Origin: Bifidobacterium breve
Lineage (GTDB): Bacteria > Actinomycetota > Acidimicrobiia > Acidimicrobiales > Acidimicrobilacustridaceae
DNA length: 64,000 bases
Direction of reading: 5' to 3'
Assembly (NCBI GenBank): GCA_945860545.1
Contig: CAMAQM010000003.1
Coordinates: 1 to 64,000, forward strand
A model generated the notes under the pieces. That model was not told where the DNA came from, made no database searches, and was given only the letters and a program-made list of their open reading frames with translations. A program made the position numbers and the translations under genes. Positions 40,889 to 50,325 of this stretch are shown here, piece by piece; the first letter of the stretch is position 1; every line of letters begins with the position of its first letter.

Positions 40889-41545
40889 CTACAGGCCGCC
40901 AATCCGGTCGATGGGCCAGACGCGCCACACTGCCCGACCCACCAGCTGGGACTCACTCACGTAACCCACATCGGGCCAGCGGCTGTCCTTTGAGTTCGAG
41001 CGGTTGTCACCCATGACGAACAGATGACCCTCAGGAATGACACATGGGTCGCTACGGCCACATCGGGGACCAACCGTGGTGGAACCGGGTTGAGGAGTTC
41101 CACCACCCTGGCTGGTGAACGTTCCCGGGGGCAGGTACGGCTCCTCGAGGAGCGCACCGTCGATGTACACCTTGCCGTCGTCGATGACGAGGGTCTCCCC
41201 CGGCAGACCGACCACCCGCTTGATGAGATCCGCCACGCCGTCCTGGGTGGCTTGGGGCGGTTTGGCGAACACGATCACGTCGCCCCGTTGAATGTCGTCA
41301 GGTCCGTAGGTCAACTTGTCCACGATGACTCGGTCGCCCGTGGCGAGCACCGGTTCCATGGACTCCGACGGGATGTAGAAGGCCTGCGCCACAAACGTCC
41401 GGATTCCGAGCGCCACGAGGACCGCCCCCAGCACCACGAACACCCACTCGAGTGCCGTTCGCCACGGGGAGCGGACCCTCGGACCACCACCGGCGACCAC
41501 GACCGGTGCATCTGTTGCGTCACTGGGGTGGTCGGGGGAAGCCAC
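40889..41545 (-). CDS. lepB: signal peptidase I
   Basis: LepB cleaves signal peptides of exported proteins on the outer face of the membrane. A single membrane helix (WVFVVLGAVLVALGIRTFV, about residues 34-52) is followed by box B FYIPSESMEP with nucleophile S62, box D LIKRVVGLPGE with general base K109, and GDNRSNSKDSR. The length of 218 residues is typical of the actinobacterial type. GTG 41545 lies 6 bases after TAGCCT, the TAG of which is the pafC stop. It follows pafC in the same direction. Confidence 0.95.
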   Translation of the reverse strand: MASPDHPSDATDAPVVVAGGGPRVRSPWRTALEWVFVVLGAVLVALGIRTFVAQAFYIPSESMEPVLATGDRVIVDKLTYGPDDIQRGDVIVFAKPPQATQDGVADLIKRVVGLPGETLVIDDGKVYIDGALLEEPYLPPGTFTSQGGGTPQPGSTTVGPRCGRSDPCVIPEGHLFVMGDNRSNSKDSRWPDVGYVSESQLVGRAVWRVWPIDRIGGL

Positions 41546-41551
41546 CGCTGC

Positions 41552-41557
41552 AGGCTA
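41552..41557 (-). promoter_or_regulatory. -10 box TAGCCT for lepB, overlapping the pafC stop
   Basis: Minus-strand TAGCCT ends 6 bases before GTG 41545 and begins with the pafC TAG stop codon. Confidence 0.5.
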
Positions 41558-42511
41558 CTCGCCGTAGCGTTTGAGGATGCGCCGGGCCACCGCGGCCCGA
41601 TCGGGCTGGCCGAGGTCTCGGCCCTCGGCGACGATCCTCTCCACGGTGACCCTCGGACCGAGTTGCATGAGCATCCGCTCAAACCATCCGGACCCGCCGA
41701 CGGGAACCACCACACGAACCCGACCGTCGTCGAGGACCTCGCGCTGATCGCAGTTCCATCGCTCCGCCGCCCACGCGACGTCCCCGTCGAGGACGAGGGT
41801 TGCCCGCGGAAGGTGGGAGGGCGGTTCCCACGCAGCGGTGGTGGCCGTGCGGGGCATCGACGCCGGGGTGTCGAGTGCCCGCACCTCGAGCACCCGGTCG
41901 AGGCGGAACCATCGTCGGTCGTTGGCCCGGTGGCACCAGGCGGTCACACTCCACGCCGCCTTGTCCACACCGACGACCCACGGTTCGATGACTCGTTCAC
42001 TCTCCTCCCCGGAGTCGAGGCCTTCGTACCTGATCCACACCTGGGTTCCCAGTTTGGTCGCGGCGAACACCACTGGGAGGGCCTCGGAGTTGGCGCCGGC
42101 GAACTCGACGTCGAGGGTTTCGCCCGGGATGACCCCCATGGCCTCGGCCAGTTTGGCGAGTCCTCGGGCCAATGGCCCGTTGGGGTCGGTGTCGGGCAGG
42201 TCGGTGAGGCTCTCCCCCGCAGCGATGAGCGCCAGTGCCTGCGGCGCGGTCAGCGGCATCGGCCGATCGAGGCCGTCGTAGCGGATTGAGATCGTCTCAC
42301 CGTCGTCGCTCAGCGACACCAGTTCGTAGTCGGTGTGTGGGTACACCCCGGTCATGTGCAGCGTCTGGAGATCCCGTTCGAGTTGCCCGGGGGTCAGACC
42401 GAATCGCTCGCACAGCTCATCCTTGAGCACGCCGCCCGGCTGGGCGGCAACCCACGACGCCATGGCCAGGGTTCGCGTCACCGCGTCGAGACTGCTGCCC
42501 CCCGCACTCAC
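41555..42511 (-). CDS. pafC: WYL-domain transcriptional regulator PafC
   Basis: PafB and PafC form the heterodimeric activator of the mycobacterial DNA-damage response. An N-terminal HTH-like domain (VTRTLAMASWVAAQPGGV then LTPGQLERDLQTLHMTG) is followed by a WYL domain in which KAAWSVTAWCHRANDRRWFRLDRV carries the ligand-type residues, although the W-Y-L triplet is not conserved as such. At 318 residues it matches its partner. It overlaps the end of pafB by 4 bases, and the pair follows pafA as in mycobacteria. Confidence 0.88.
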   Translation of the reverse strand: MSAGGSSLDAVTRTLAMASWVAAQPGGVLKDELCERFGLTPGQLERDLQTLHMTGVYPHTDYELVSLSDDGETISIRYDGLDRPMPLTAPQALALIAAGESLTDLPDTDPNGPLARGLAKLAEAMGVIPGETLDVEFAGANSEALPVVFAATKLGTQVWIRYEGLDSGEESERVIEPWVVGVDKAAWSVTAWCHRANDRRWFRLDRVLEVRALDTPASMPRTATTAAWEPPSHLPRATLVLDGDVAWAAERWNCDQREVLDDGRVRVVVPVGGSGWFERMLMQLGPRVTVERIVAEGRDLGQPDRAAVARRILKRYGE

Positions 42512-43572
42512 TGGTCAGCTCCCGCCATGTCTGACAGCCAGCCGACAAGATCGGCCCGGAGTTCCTCAGGTCCGAGGATCTCACCGTGTTCGAGCAGGCC
42601 GAGCACCAACCAGCGGAAACCTTCCCGGTTGCGGACCTCAAGGGTGACGACCGCGGAGCCGTCGGGGTTGAAGTCGACGTCCACATCGGGGGGCAGGTTC
42701 GGGATGATCGACATGCCCCACCCCGGGTCGATGAGCAACGTGGCCTCAATCGGATCACCCTCACCCCAGGCCCACGGATCCTCCATTGGCTTGACCGGGT
42801 CGTGCCGGGACGGGTCATAGCCTTCGGTGGTCGCGACGACCACGGGACCCGGCTCGCCATCCACAGACGTCATGCGGTCCACGCGGAAGTGACGCTGTTC
42901 ATCGTGTCCACGGTCATAGGCGGTCAGGTACCACCAGCCGCGCTGGTAGAAGATCCGAAGCGGCTCAACCTCCCGGGGGGTTCCCCGGTACCCGAAGCGC
43001 ACCACGGTGCAGCGCCGACGTGCCTCTTGCAGTTCGGCGAGGCCGGCGGGGACCTCGAGTTCGGCCAAAGGCGCTCCGACGGCCTCCACGGGGAAGGCGT
43101 ACTCCTCAGGAATGGTGTCGATCACCCCGCCGAGGCGCAGGAGCGCCTGGTCGATCGCGGTGTTGCCCACTTTGACGATACGAGCCGCCACACGCAGAGC
43201 TGCCAGTTCATCGGGGGCGAGGTCCGGCAAGATCACGGACTCCTCGGGGGCCTCGATGCTGTACCGGTAGTCCTTGGGGTCAGCACCGGCGACCTCGGTG
43301 ATGACCAGCGGGAAGCCCGCTGATCGCAGCACATCCTTGTCACGCTCAAAGGCTCGTCGGAAGGCCTCGGCGTCCGTTTCCTTGTACCGCCGGTAATACG
43401 GAACCCGCTGACGAAGTTCATCACGGGTCAGGGGCACGGCGGCGTTCAACAGCTCGAAGTACAGGTTGAGGAGCCGTTCAAGGGCAATGTCCCGCTGGCC
43501 CATGGGACGCACCTCAGGAAAGCCAAGGTCGTCCCAGTCGCCTGCGTCAGTCCCCTCTACCCCCGCGGTCAC
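42508..43572 (-). CDS. pafB: WYL-domain transcriptional regulator PafB
   Basis: A 354-residue partner of PafC. The N-terminal winged HTH covers about 20-95 (DIALERLLNLYFELL, then LTRDELRQRV and FRRAFERDKDVLRSAGF). The WYL domain includes RIFYQRGWWYLTAYDRGHDEQRHFRVDRM, which has the GWWYLTAYD signature, and a C-terminal WCX-like extension. Together they are predicted to sense DNA-damage products and activate repair genes. GTG 43572 lies 6 bases after a TAGGAT box, giving the pair its own promoter 39 bases from pafA. Confidence 0.92.
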   Translation of the reverse strand: MTAGVEGTDAGDWDDLGFPEVRPMGQRDIALERLLNLYFELLNAAVPLTRDELRQRVPYYRRYKETDAEAFRRAFERDKDVLRSAGFPLVITEVAGADPKDYRYSIEAPEESVILPDLAPDELAALRVAARIVKVGNTAIDQALLRLGGVIDTIPEEYAFPVEAVGAPLAELEVPAGLAELQEARRRCTVVRFGYRGTPREVEPLRIFYQRGWWYLTAYDRGHDEQRHFRVDRMTSVDGEPGPVVVATTEGYDPSRHDPVKPMEDPWAWGEGDPIEATLLIDPGWGMSIIPNLPPDVDVDFNPDGSAVVTLEVRNREGFRWLVLGLLEHGEILGPEELRADLVGWLSDMAGADQ

Positions 43573-43578
43573 GTCCGC

Positions 43579-43584
43579 ATCCTA
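43579..43584 (-). promoter_or_regulatory. -10 box TAGGAT for pafBC
   Basis: Minus-strand TAGGAT ends 6 bases before GTG 43572. Confidence 0.55.
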
Positions 43585-43610
43585 GGTGATGGGGCGACAA
43601 GAACCAGGGG

Positions 43611-44969
43611 TCACAATGACGCGATGAGGCGCTCGACCCGCTCGTCGGCGTGGCGGAACGGGTCTTTGCAGAGCACGGTGCGCTGGGCCTGATCGTTGAG
43701 CTTCAGGTGTACCCAGTCCACGGTGTAGTCCCGGTTGGCCGCCTTGGCCTTCCTGATGAACTCGCCACGCAGGCGCGCCCTTGTCGTCTGGGGTGGTTGG
43801 TCCACGGCGGTGGCGATGGCGTCGTCGGTGATGACCCGTTCCACCATGCCCCGATCCTGGAGGCGGTGGAACAAGGACCGTTCCCGGACGATGTCGTGGT
43901 ACTGCAGGTCCACGAGCGCCACCTCCGGGTCCCCAAGGTCACGCCCGTGGCGCTCGCGGTACGCCTCGATGAGCCGGTGCTTGATGACCCAATCGACTTC
44001 GCGGTCGAGCAGGAGCGGGTCCTCATCGATGGTGGTGAGGCAGTGCTCCCACATGATGAGCGCCTGCTTCTCCTCGGGGGACAGGTCACGTCGCTCGGCA
44101 AAGCGGAGCGCCCGTTCGAGGTAGTCGGACTGGATCTGCAACGCCGAGGCTTCGCGGCCGTTGGCGAGCCGAACGGGTCTCTTGCAGGTCAGGTCGTGAC
44201 TGATCTCACGAATGGCACGGATCGGGTTCTCGAGGGTCATGTCCCGGAACACCACCGACGGCTCTTCGAACATCCGCATGATGAGGCTGGCGGCACCCAC
44301 CTTGAGAAAGGTCGTGTACTCACTCATGTTCGAATCGCCCACGATCACGTGAAGGCGGCGGTAGCGCTCGGCATCGGCGTGGGGCTCGTCACGAGTGTTG
44401 ATGATGGGCCGCGAGCGTGTCGTGGCCGACGACACGCCTTCCCAGATGTGTTCGGCCCGCTGGCTGATGCAGTAGGTGGCCCCCCGGGCCGTCTGGAGGA
44501 CCTTGCCCGCACCGGCGTAGATCTGGCGGCTGACGAGGAACGGGATGAGGACCTCGGCGTACTCACTGAACTCGTGGGCCCGGGTACCGAGGTAGTTCTC
44601 GTGGCACCCGTAGGAGTTCCCTGCGGAATCGGTGTTGTTCTTGAAGAGATGGATCGTGCCCTTGATGCCCTCTTCGTGCATCCGCTCCTCGGCACCCACC
44701 AACAGTTGCTCGAGGATTCGTTCGCCCGCCTTGTCATGGGCGACGACCTCGGCGACCGAGTCGCACTCGGGTGTGGCGTACTCGGGGTGGGAACCGACAT
44801 CGAGGTAGAGCCGGGCGCCGTTGGCGAGGAACACGTTCGACGAACGCCCCCACGACACCACCCTGCGGAACAGGTACCTCGCCACCTCGTCGGGACTGAG
44901 CCGACGCTGGCCTTTGAGCGTGCAGGTCACCCCGTACTCGGTCTCCAGACCGTAGATGCGCCGCTCCAT
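43611..44969 (-). CDS. pafA: Pup--protein ligase PafA
   Basis: PafA attaches the C-terminal Glu of Pup to lysines of target proteins using ATP. The 452-residue protein begins [20 protein letters not shown] with the glutamine-synthetase-like catalytic Glu. [46 protein letters not shown] and [10 protein letters not shown] are the nucleotide and metal-site motifs shared with Dop. The VNxRDEPHAD block identifies the family. ATG 44969 is 6 bases after TAGCGT. It is followed by pafBC and preceded by prcA. Confidence 0.96.
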   Translation of the reverse strand: MERRIYGLETEYGVTCTLKGQRRLSPDEVARYLFRRVVSWGRSSNVFLANGARLYLDVGSHPEYATPECDSVAEVVAHDKAGERILEQLLVGAEERMHEEGIKGTIHLFKNNTDSAGNSYGCHENYLGTRAHEFSEYAEVLIPFLVSRQIYAGAGKVLQTARGATYCISQRAEHIWEGVSSATTRSRPIINTRDEPHADAERYRRLHVIVGDSNMSEYTTFLKVGAASLIMRMFEEPSVVFRDMTLENPIRAIREISHDLTCKRPVRLANGREASALQIQSDYLERALRFAERRDLSPEEKQALIMWEHCLTTIDEDPLLLDREVDWVIKHRLIEAYRERHGRDLGDPEVALVDLQYHDIVRERSLFHRLQDRGMVERVITDDAIATAVDQPPQTTRARLRGEFIRKAKAANRDYTVDWVHLKLNDQAQRTVLCKDPFRHADERVERLIASL

Positions 44970-44975
44970 GCGATC

Positions 44976-44981
44976 ACGCTA
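44976..44981 (-). promoter_or_regulatory. -10 box TAGCGT for pafA
   Basis: Minus-strand TAGCGT ends 6 bases before ATG 44969. Confidence 0.6.
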
Positions 44982-45018
44982 CCGGCGAACCGTCGCCCGC
45001 GTGGGTTCGAGAGTGGCC

Positions 45019-45699
45019 CTAAGAACCGAGCAGTTCGTCAATCTCGGGCCGTTCGAGTCGCCTGAACGTCCGACGGCCGTTCCCCCGGCCCAGCACCGCC
45101 GCCTCGAGGTCGGCCGATCCCAGTGTCCGGTCCGGCCCCGAGAGTGCCCCGACGACCGCGTTGAGCGCCGGGCCGAGTTGCTGGCCGGCTTGCCATGCAG
45201 CGCCGAGTCGCTCGGCGACCGCCTCGGCCTCACCACCGAGCACGGTGTAGTCGTGCTCATCGACCACGGTGCCGTCGTAGAGGATGTGGAACATCTGATT
45301 GTCGCTGGCGTCGTCGCCGATCTCCGCCACGAGGATCTCCACCTCCATGGGTTTCATCTCGTGGGTGAACACCTGGCCGAGAATCTGTGCGTACCAGTTG
45401 GCGAGCGACCGGGCGTCGACGTCTTCGCGGCTGTAGGAGTAGCCCCGCAGGTCGGCCTGGCGAACACCGGCGATGCGGAGGCTGTCGAACTCGTTGTACT
45501 TGCCGACGCCGGCGAACGCGATCCGGTCGTAGATCTCACTGATCTTGCGCAGCGTGGCCGAGGGGTTCTCGGCGCAGATGAGGATGCCGTCGGCGTAGGA
45601 CACCGCTGCCGCGCTCCGACCACGGGCAATACCCTTGCGGGCGTAGTCGGCTCGGTCCTTCATGACCTGTTCGGGCGAGACGTACATGGGCATGCTCAT
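45019..45699 (-). CDS. prcA: 20S proteasome alpha subunit
   Basis: PrcA forms the outer rings of the 20S core and gates substrate entry. MSMPMYVSPEQVMKDRADYARKGIARGRS is the canonical start, which is why I chose ATG 45699. YADGILICAENPSATLRKI and YDRIAFAGVGKYNEFDSLR are the core strands. The 226-residue length fits. The start lies one base after the prcB stop, with GGGGGGACC upstream as a possible ribosome site, so the pair is co-transcribed. Confidence 0.95.
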   Translation of the reverse strand: MSMPMYVSPEQVMKDRADYARKGIARGRSAAAVSYADGILICAENPSATLRKISEIYDRIAFAGVGKYNEFDSLRIAGVRQADLRGYSYSREDVDARSLANWYAQILGQVFTHEMKPMEVEILVAEIGDDASDNQMFHILYDGTVVDEHDYTVLGGEAEAVAERLGAAWQAGQQLGPALNAVVGALSGPDRTLGSADLEAAVLGRGNGRRTFRRLERPEIDELLGS

Positions 45700-45700
45700 C

Positions 45701-46543
45701 TCAACGGTCCCCCCGGTCATCGGTGGTCTCGGCCGACACGGGATTTGCCAGTCGCAGACGCGTGGTCAGCTCGGCGAACCGGTTCGCCACCTCGGACTCA
45801 CCCACGCGGGTGAATCCTTCGGCGGTGATGGTGGCAACCGTCGGGTAGATGCCGCGCACCAGATCGGGTCCTCCGGTTGCCGAGTCGTCGTCAGCGGCGC
45901 GGAAGAGCGCATCAATGACGAGGTCCACGGCGGTGTCGCGTGGCATGTCATCGGCGAACCCCACCTTGATGACCGTGGAGGCCAGCATCCCGCCCGAACC
46001 GGTGGTGGCGAAATTCGTCTCCTCGTACCGACCGCCCGTCATGTCGTACTGGAACAGGCGGCCAGCCCCCCGGGCCGTGTCGTAACCGGCGAACAGGGGC
46101 ACCACGGCGAGGCCCTGCATGGCCGCCGGGAGATGGCTGCGCACCATCTGGGCCAGCTGATTGGCTTTGCCTTCGAGACTGAGCGCACTGCCCTCAACCT
46201 TCTCGTAGTGCTCGAGCTGCAACTGAAACAACTTCACCATCTCCATCGCCGGGCCGGCGGCGCCGGCGATGGCGACCCCTGAATGCCGGTCAGCGGGGAA
46301 CACCTTCTCGATGGAACGATGGGAGATGATGTTGCCCATCGTGGCTCGCCGGTCACCAGCCATGACGACGCCGTCGCGGTAACGCACCGCCACCACCGTC
46401 GTGGCGTGACTCGTGGGCAACTGGGCACCCGCACCGGCGGGTACCGTCCCGGAAAGAACCGGGGAACCGATGCCGAGGCTGCGCATCAGCGCGGCGAAGT
46501 CGGGTCCGGGGTCGTCGGCGGGACTGAACAGGGGCACGTTCAT
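45701..46543 (-). CDS. prcB: 20S proteasome beta subunit
   Basis: PrcB is the proteolytic subunit. A propeptide of about 47 residues is removed before T48, which begins TTVVAVRYRDGVVMAGDRRAT; the catalytic Thr, Asp of GDRRAT and Lys of the SIEKVF segment are visible. The GSGGMLASTVIK region is the usual active-site strand. ATG 46543 lies 7 bases after a TAGCCT box. It is preceded by pup and followed by prcA. Confidence 0.96.
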   Translation of the reverse strand: MNVPLFSPADDPGPDFAALMRSLGIGSPVLSGTVPAGAGAQLPTSHATTVVAVRYRDGVVMAGDRRATMGNIISHRSIEKVFPADRHSGVAIAGAAGPAMEMVKLFQLQLEHYEKVEGSALSLEGKANQLAQMVRSHLPAAMQGLAVVPLFAGYDTARGAGRLFQYDMTGGRYEETNFATTGSGGMLASTVIKVGFADDMPRDTAVDLVIDALFRAADDDSATGGPDLVRGIYPTVATITAEGFTRVGESEVANRFAELTTRLRLANPVSAETTDDRGDR

Positions 46544-46550
46544 CGGCGGC

Positions 46551-46556
46551 AGGCTA
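46551..46556 (-). promoter_or_regulatory. -10 box TAGCCT for prcBA
   Basis: Minus-strand TAGCCT ends 7 bases before ATG 46543. Confidence 0.55.
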
Positions 46557-46588
46557 GCGGACGCAACTGCGGAACCGTCGGGGAAGAA

Positions 46589-46789
46589 CTACTGACCGCC
46601 CTTTTGGACGTAGGACTTCACGAAGTCCTCGGCGTTGGTCTCAAGCACCCCGTCGATCTCGTCGAGGAGATCATCCATTTCCGCCTTGAGTCGCTCACCC
46701 TTGTCCGAGGTGGTAGCCAGCGAAGCCTCTTCGGCGTCGCCCTCCTGACGCTCCGGGTTGGTGCGCCTCACCTGCTCACGTTCAGCCAT
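46589..46789 (-). CDS. pup: prokaryotic ubiquitin-like protein Pup
   Basis: A 66-residue disordered modifier whose C-terminus is conjugated to proteins to mark them for Mpa and the proteasome. The C-terminal half (LLDEIDGVLETNAEDFVKSYVQ) is highly conserved, and the last residues are GGQ, so Dop must deamidate Gln to Glu before PafA can use it. The N-terminus is polar (AEREQVRRTNPERQEGDAEE). ATG 46789 follows GGAGG by 6 bases; an upstream GTG is less likely. It lies between dop and prcB. Confidence 0.95.
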   Translation of the reverse strand: MAEREQVRRTNPERQEGDAEEASLATTSDKGERLKAEMDDLLDEIDGVLETNAEDFVKSYVQKGGQ

Positions 46790-46821
46790 GACCACCCTCC
46801 ACGATTGTCTTCGCCGTCACC

Positions 46822-48327
46822 TCATGCCCCCAGTCGGTCCAGGAGTTCGGTTGGCGTGTCGGACTCATCGATCAGGTTACCGACGTGGGCGCGGGTTCCA
46901 CGGGACGGCTCCATCATCGGCACCCTGCGTAGCGGATCGATCCCGACGTCAAACACCATTGAGTCCCAGTTGGCGGCCACGATGTCCTGCGGCCACTTGG
47001 CCAGACACCGCCCTCGAAAGTACGCCCTGGTGTCCTCAGGCGGCATCGTGGTGGCGACGTCGACCTCTTCGTCGGTGGTGATGCGCTCAAGACCCACGCG
47101 CATGGCGAGACTTCGGTCTGGCCTCAGGTCGTGATACTGCAGGTCCATCGCTGCCAGACGGGGGTCATCCCAGTCGAGTGCGTGCCGCTCGCGGTAGGCG
47201 TCGAGCAACCGGTGCTTGGCCACCCAGTCGACGATGTGGGAAACCGAGTTCGGATCCCGCTCGAGGCCACCGAGAACCTCCTCCCACCGGGTGAGCACCT
47301 CGGTGCCGGCGGCAACGCCGACCGATTCGAGTCCGCCGGCCTCCGACCACGCTCTCGCCGCTGCGAGAAGCTCCCACTGCAGCTCGAGCGCCGTGACGCT
47401 CGACCCGTCGACGAGCTGGAGCGGCGCACCCAGCGTGAGATCGCGCGACACCTGGCGCAGGGCCCGAACCGGAGCGGCGAAAACAAACTCACGTCGCAGC
47501 CACCCGTCCTCCACCATGCCGAGCACCATGGCGGTCGTCCCCACCTTGAGAAAGGTTGCGACCTCACTCATGTTGGCGTCACCCACGATGACGTGGAGCC
47601 GCCGGTATTTCTGTGGGTCGGCGTGGGGTTCGTCGCGGGTGTTGACGATGGGTCGCTTCAGCGTGGTCTCCAGCCCAACCTCCTCCTCGAAGAAGTCGGC
47701 CCGCTGGGTCAACTGGAACGGGACGGTGCGCCCCGAACCGTGCGGGGACTCCACACCGACCTTCCCGGCCCCGGTGAACACCTGACGAGTCACGAAGTGG
47801 GCGATGGCGTGCGGAACGATCCGGCCGAAGGGGACCTGGCGGTCCATCAGGTAGTTCTCGTGACACCCATAGGAGTTGCCCTTGCGGTCGGAGTTGTTCT
47901 TGTAGACCACGATCTCCTCGCCCTCAGGGAGCACCGACGCGGCAGCCTCCATGGCCTGCTGGGCGATGCGCTCACCGGCCCGGTCGTACAGGACGACCGA
48001 TCTGGGGTCGGCACACTCGGGTGTGGAGAGTTCAGGGTGGGCGTGGTCAACGTAGAAGCGGGCGCCATTGGTCAGTACGGCGTTGACGAGGTGGGTCTCC
48101 ACCTCAGGGGCGAGCGCCGAGGCTGCTGCGAGACCACGGGCGTCGACGCCCGGGCTCTCATCCTCGAAATCCCATCCGACCGGGGTTCGACCACCGGTGC
48201 GGCGCGCCACGCTGGCGAGGTAGGCGTTGATGAGCAACGACGAGGCCGAGATGGGATTGGGGTCTGCAGTCCCTCGGTGGAGAATTCCGTACTCGGTCTC
48301 AATACCGAAGATCTTGCGTACCGCCAT
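46822..48327 (-). CDS. dop: Pup deamidase/depupylase Dop
   Basis: Dop converts Pup-Gln to Pup-Glu and removes Pup from proteins. The 501-residue protein is the PafA paralogue. RKIFGIETEYGILHRG has the catalytic Glu region, and the Dop-specific insertion of about 40 residues (PNPISASSLLINAYLAS and following) is present. [41 protein letters not shown] and PPEDTRAYFRGRCLAK are the shared blocks. ATG 48327 is 7 bases after TAGCCT. It stands upstream of pup, as in most actinobacteria. Confidence 0.96.
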   Translation of the reverse strand: MAVRKIFGIETEYGILHRGTADPNPISASSLLINAYLASVARRTGGRTPVGWDFEDESPGVDARGLAAASALAPEVETHLVNAVLTNGARFYVDHAHPELSTPECADPRSVVLYDRAGERIAQQAMEAAASVLPEGEEIVVYKNNSDRKGNSYGCHENYLMDRQVPFGRIVPHAIAHFVTRQVFTGAGKVGVESPHGSGRTVPFQLTQRADFFEEEVGLETTLKRPIVNTRDEPHADPQKYRRLHVIVGDANMSEVATFLKVGTTAMVLGMVEDGWLRREFVFAAPVRALRQVSRDLTLGAPLQLVDGSSVTALELQWELLAAARAWSEAGGLESVGVAAGTEVLTRWEEVLGGLERDPNSVSHIVDWVAKHRLLDAYRERHALDWDDPRLAAMDLQYHDLRPDRSLAMRVGLERITTDEEVDVATTMPPEDTRAYFRGRCLAKWPQDIVAANWDSMVFDVGIDPLRRVPMMEPSRGTRAHVGNLIDESDTPTELLDRLGA

Positions 48328-48334
48328 AGGCGGC

Positions 48335-48340
48335 AGGCTA
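48335..48340 (-). promoter_or_regulatory. -10 box TAGCCT for dop
   Basis: Minus-strand TAGCCT ends 7 bases before ATG 48327. Confidence 0.55.
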
Positions 48341-48365
48341 CCGGGGCAGGACCCGGCTCACCGGT

Positions 48366-50135
48366 TCAGAGGTACTGCCCGGTCGCCACGCGCTCGATGG
48401 CGCGTCCACCACCCGGTGGTTCTTCCTCATCGGTGGTGACCAGGGTCCGCACGTAGATGATCCGCTCGCCCTTCTTTCCCGAGATCTTCGCCCAGTCGTC
48501 AGGGTTGGTGGTGTTGGGGAGATCCTCGTGTTCGCGGAACTCCTGATGCACGCTGCGCACCAGATCGTCGGCTTGCAGGCCCTCCCCACCCCCGGCGATG
48601 GAGCGCTTGATGGCGAGCTGCTTGGCGCGCCGCACGATGTTCTCGATCATTGCCCCCGACGCGAAGTCCTTGAAGTACATGAGCTCCTTGTCGCCGTTTT
48701 GGTAGGTGACTTCAAGGAACTGGTTGCGGACGTCGGTTCGGTACATCTCCGCCACCGCCGCCTCGATCATTGCCGCCGTGGCCTTGTCGGGATCGCCGCC
48801 ACCCAGCGATTCAACCTCGGCAACATCAAGTGGGAGCGAGGCGTCGAGGTAGCGGGCAAAGATGGCGTGGGCGGCATCGGCGTCAGGTCGCTCGATCTTG
48901 ATCTTCACGTCGAGACGGCCTGGCCGCAGGATGGCGGGATCGATGAGGTCCTCACGGTTCGACGCACCGATGACGATGACGTTGTTGAGGGACTCGACAC
49001 CGTCGATTTCGGTGAGCAGTTGGGGCACGATGGTCGACTCGATGTCAGAGGAGATCCCGCTCCCCCGCGTGCGGAACAAGGAATCCATCTCGTCAAAAAA
49101 CACGATGACCGGCCAGCCCTCCTCGCTCTTTTCGCGGGCACGCTGGAACACCAAGCGGATCTGTCGCTCGGTCTCACCCACGTACTTGTTGAGCAACTCC
49201 GGGCCCTTGATGTTGAGGAAGTAACTCCGGGCTTCCTCATCGCCAGACGCCTCGGCAACCTTTCGGGCGAGCGAATTGGCGACCGCTTTGGCAATAAGGG
49301 TCTTGCCACAACCTGGCGGGCCGTAGAGCAGGATGCCCTTGGGTGCGGGAAGCCGGTAGGTGGCGTACAGGGCCTGGTGGAGGAACGGGAGCTCGACGGC
49401 GTCCTTGATCTTCTCGATCTGGGTATCGAGACCGCCGACGTCCTCGTAGCGGATGTCGGGGACCTCCTCGAGGACGAGCTCCTCAACCTCGGGCCGCGGG
49501 AGCCGCTCGATGAGCAACCCGGTTCGCGGATCGGCGAGCAGGGTGTCACCGGCGCGAAGACGTTCGCCGGCAAGGTGCTCGGAGAGTTCCGCCACCTTCT
49601 CCTCGTCGGCGCGGCCCACGACCATCGCCCTGCGACGATCGGCCAACACCTCTTTGAGCACGACGACGTCGCCGGAGCGTTCCGGGGACCGGGCCATGAC
49701 CACATTGAGTGATTCGTTGAGCACGACCTCGGCCCCTCGGGCCAGATCGGCGACGTCTGCGTCGGGATGGATCGCCACACGCATCTTGCGACCAGCGCTG
49801 AACACATCAACGGTGCCGTCCTCGTTGCGTCCGAGGTAGGTCCCGTACGCCGCAGGCGGTTGGGTCAGCTTGTCCACTTCCTCGCGCAGCGCCGCGATGT
49901 GGTCGCGGGCCTCACGCAGCGTGTACGTCAGCTTCTCGTTCTGGGATACGGCCTGGGCCAGCTGACCCTTGGCGTCAAGCAGTCGTTCCTCGAGGGTCCG
50001 GACCCGTTTGGGGGCGTCGGCAAGCCGGCGCCGCAGGGTGGCGACTTCCTCCTCGAGGACGCGGCTTTGTTCCCTGAGGTCGAGCAGTTCCCGCTGTTGC
50101 GGTCCTGACAGGGAGTCCTGCGGATCGTGCACCAT
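48366..50135 (-). CDS. mpa: proteasomal AAA ATPase Mpa/ARC
   Basis: Mpa unfolds pupylated substrates and feeds them into the 20S proteasome. The 589-residue protein has an N-terminal coiled coil (about 14-95) that binds Pup and two OB domains (about 96-225). The AAA domain has Walker A GPPGCGKT at 272-279, Walker [13 protein letters not shown] and SRH motifs. The C-terminus ends GQYL, the motif that docks onto the PrcA ring. ATG 50135 is preceded by GAGAGGGG. A TAGGGT box lies 24 bases upstream, so this gene has a short leader, unlike its neighbours. Confidence 0.96.
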   Translation of the reverse strand: MVHDPQDSLSGPQQRELLDLREQSRVLEEEVATLRRRLADAPKRVRTLEERLLDAKGQLAQAVSQNEKLTYTLREARDHIAALREEVDKLTQPPAAYGTYLGRNEDGTVDVFSAGRKMRVAIHPDADVADLARGAEVVLNESLNVVMARSPERSGDVVVLKEVLADRRRAMVVGRADEEKVAELSEHLAGERLRAGDTLLADPRTGLLIERLPRPEVEELVLEEVPDIRYEDVGGLDTQIEKIKDAVELPFLHQALYATYRLPAPKGILLYGPPGCGKTLIAKAVANSLARKVAEASGDEEARSYFLNIKGPELLNKYVGETERQIRLVFQRAREKSEEGWPVIVFFDEMDSLFRTRGSGISSDIESTIVPQLLTEIDGVESLNNVIVIGASNREDLIDPAILRPGRLDVKIKIERPDADAAHAIFARYLDASLPLDVAEVESLGGGDPDKATAAMIEAAVAEMYRTDVRNQFLEVTYQNGDKELMYFKDFASGAMIENIVRRAKQLAIKRSIAGGGEGLQADDLVRSVHQEFREHEDLPNTTNPDDWAKISGKKGERIIYVRTLVTTDEEEPPGGGRAIERVATGQYL

Positions 50136-50159
50136 GCCCCTCTCTGCGTCGTCGGTGGG

Positions 50160-50165
50160 ACCCTA
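50160..50165 (-). promoter_or_regulatory. -10 box TAGGGT for mpa
   Basis: Minus-strand TAGGGT lies 24 bases before ATG 50135, giving a leader of about 17 bases that contains the Shine-Dalgarno. Confidence 0.5.
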
Positions 50166-50259
50166 CCGGTCTCGGCCAGCCCCGCGACGCACCCGGGACC
50201 GTGAGTGAGCACCCCCGGCCGATTTGCACCCGATTCCTCGTGTTTATTTCCGGTGTGGC

Positions 50260-50265
50260 TATGAT
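50260..50265 (+). promoter_or_regulatory. -10 box TATGAT for the ferredoxin gene
   Basis: TATGAT lies 60 bases before ATG 50326, so the mRNA would have a leader of about 54 bases with AGGAGAAGG as ribosome site. No clear -35 is seen. Confidence 0.45.
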
Positions 50266-50325
50266 GCGAGTGCTGAAACAGTGCGCGCCGTGGAGTCGGC
50301 GCCTCGCCACAGGAGAAGGATCCCC

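Noticed and set aside
43650-45065. Plus-strand open frame of 471 codons antisense to pafA
   Set aside because: pafA is complete and has its own -10 box. The opposite frame shows no recognisable protein.
50136-50325. Possible ncRNA between mpa and ferredoxin
   Set aside because: Only the -10 boxes and a 54-base leader were seen, and no stable folded element.
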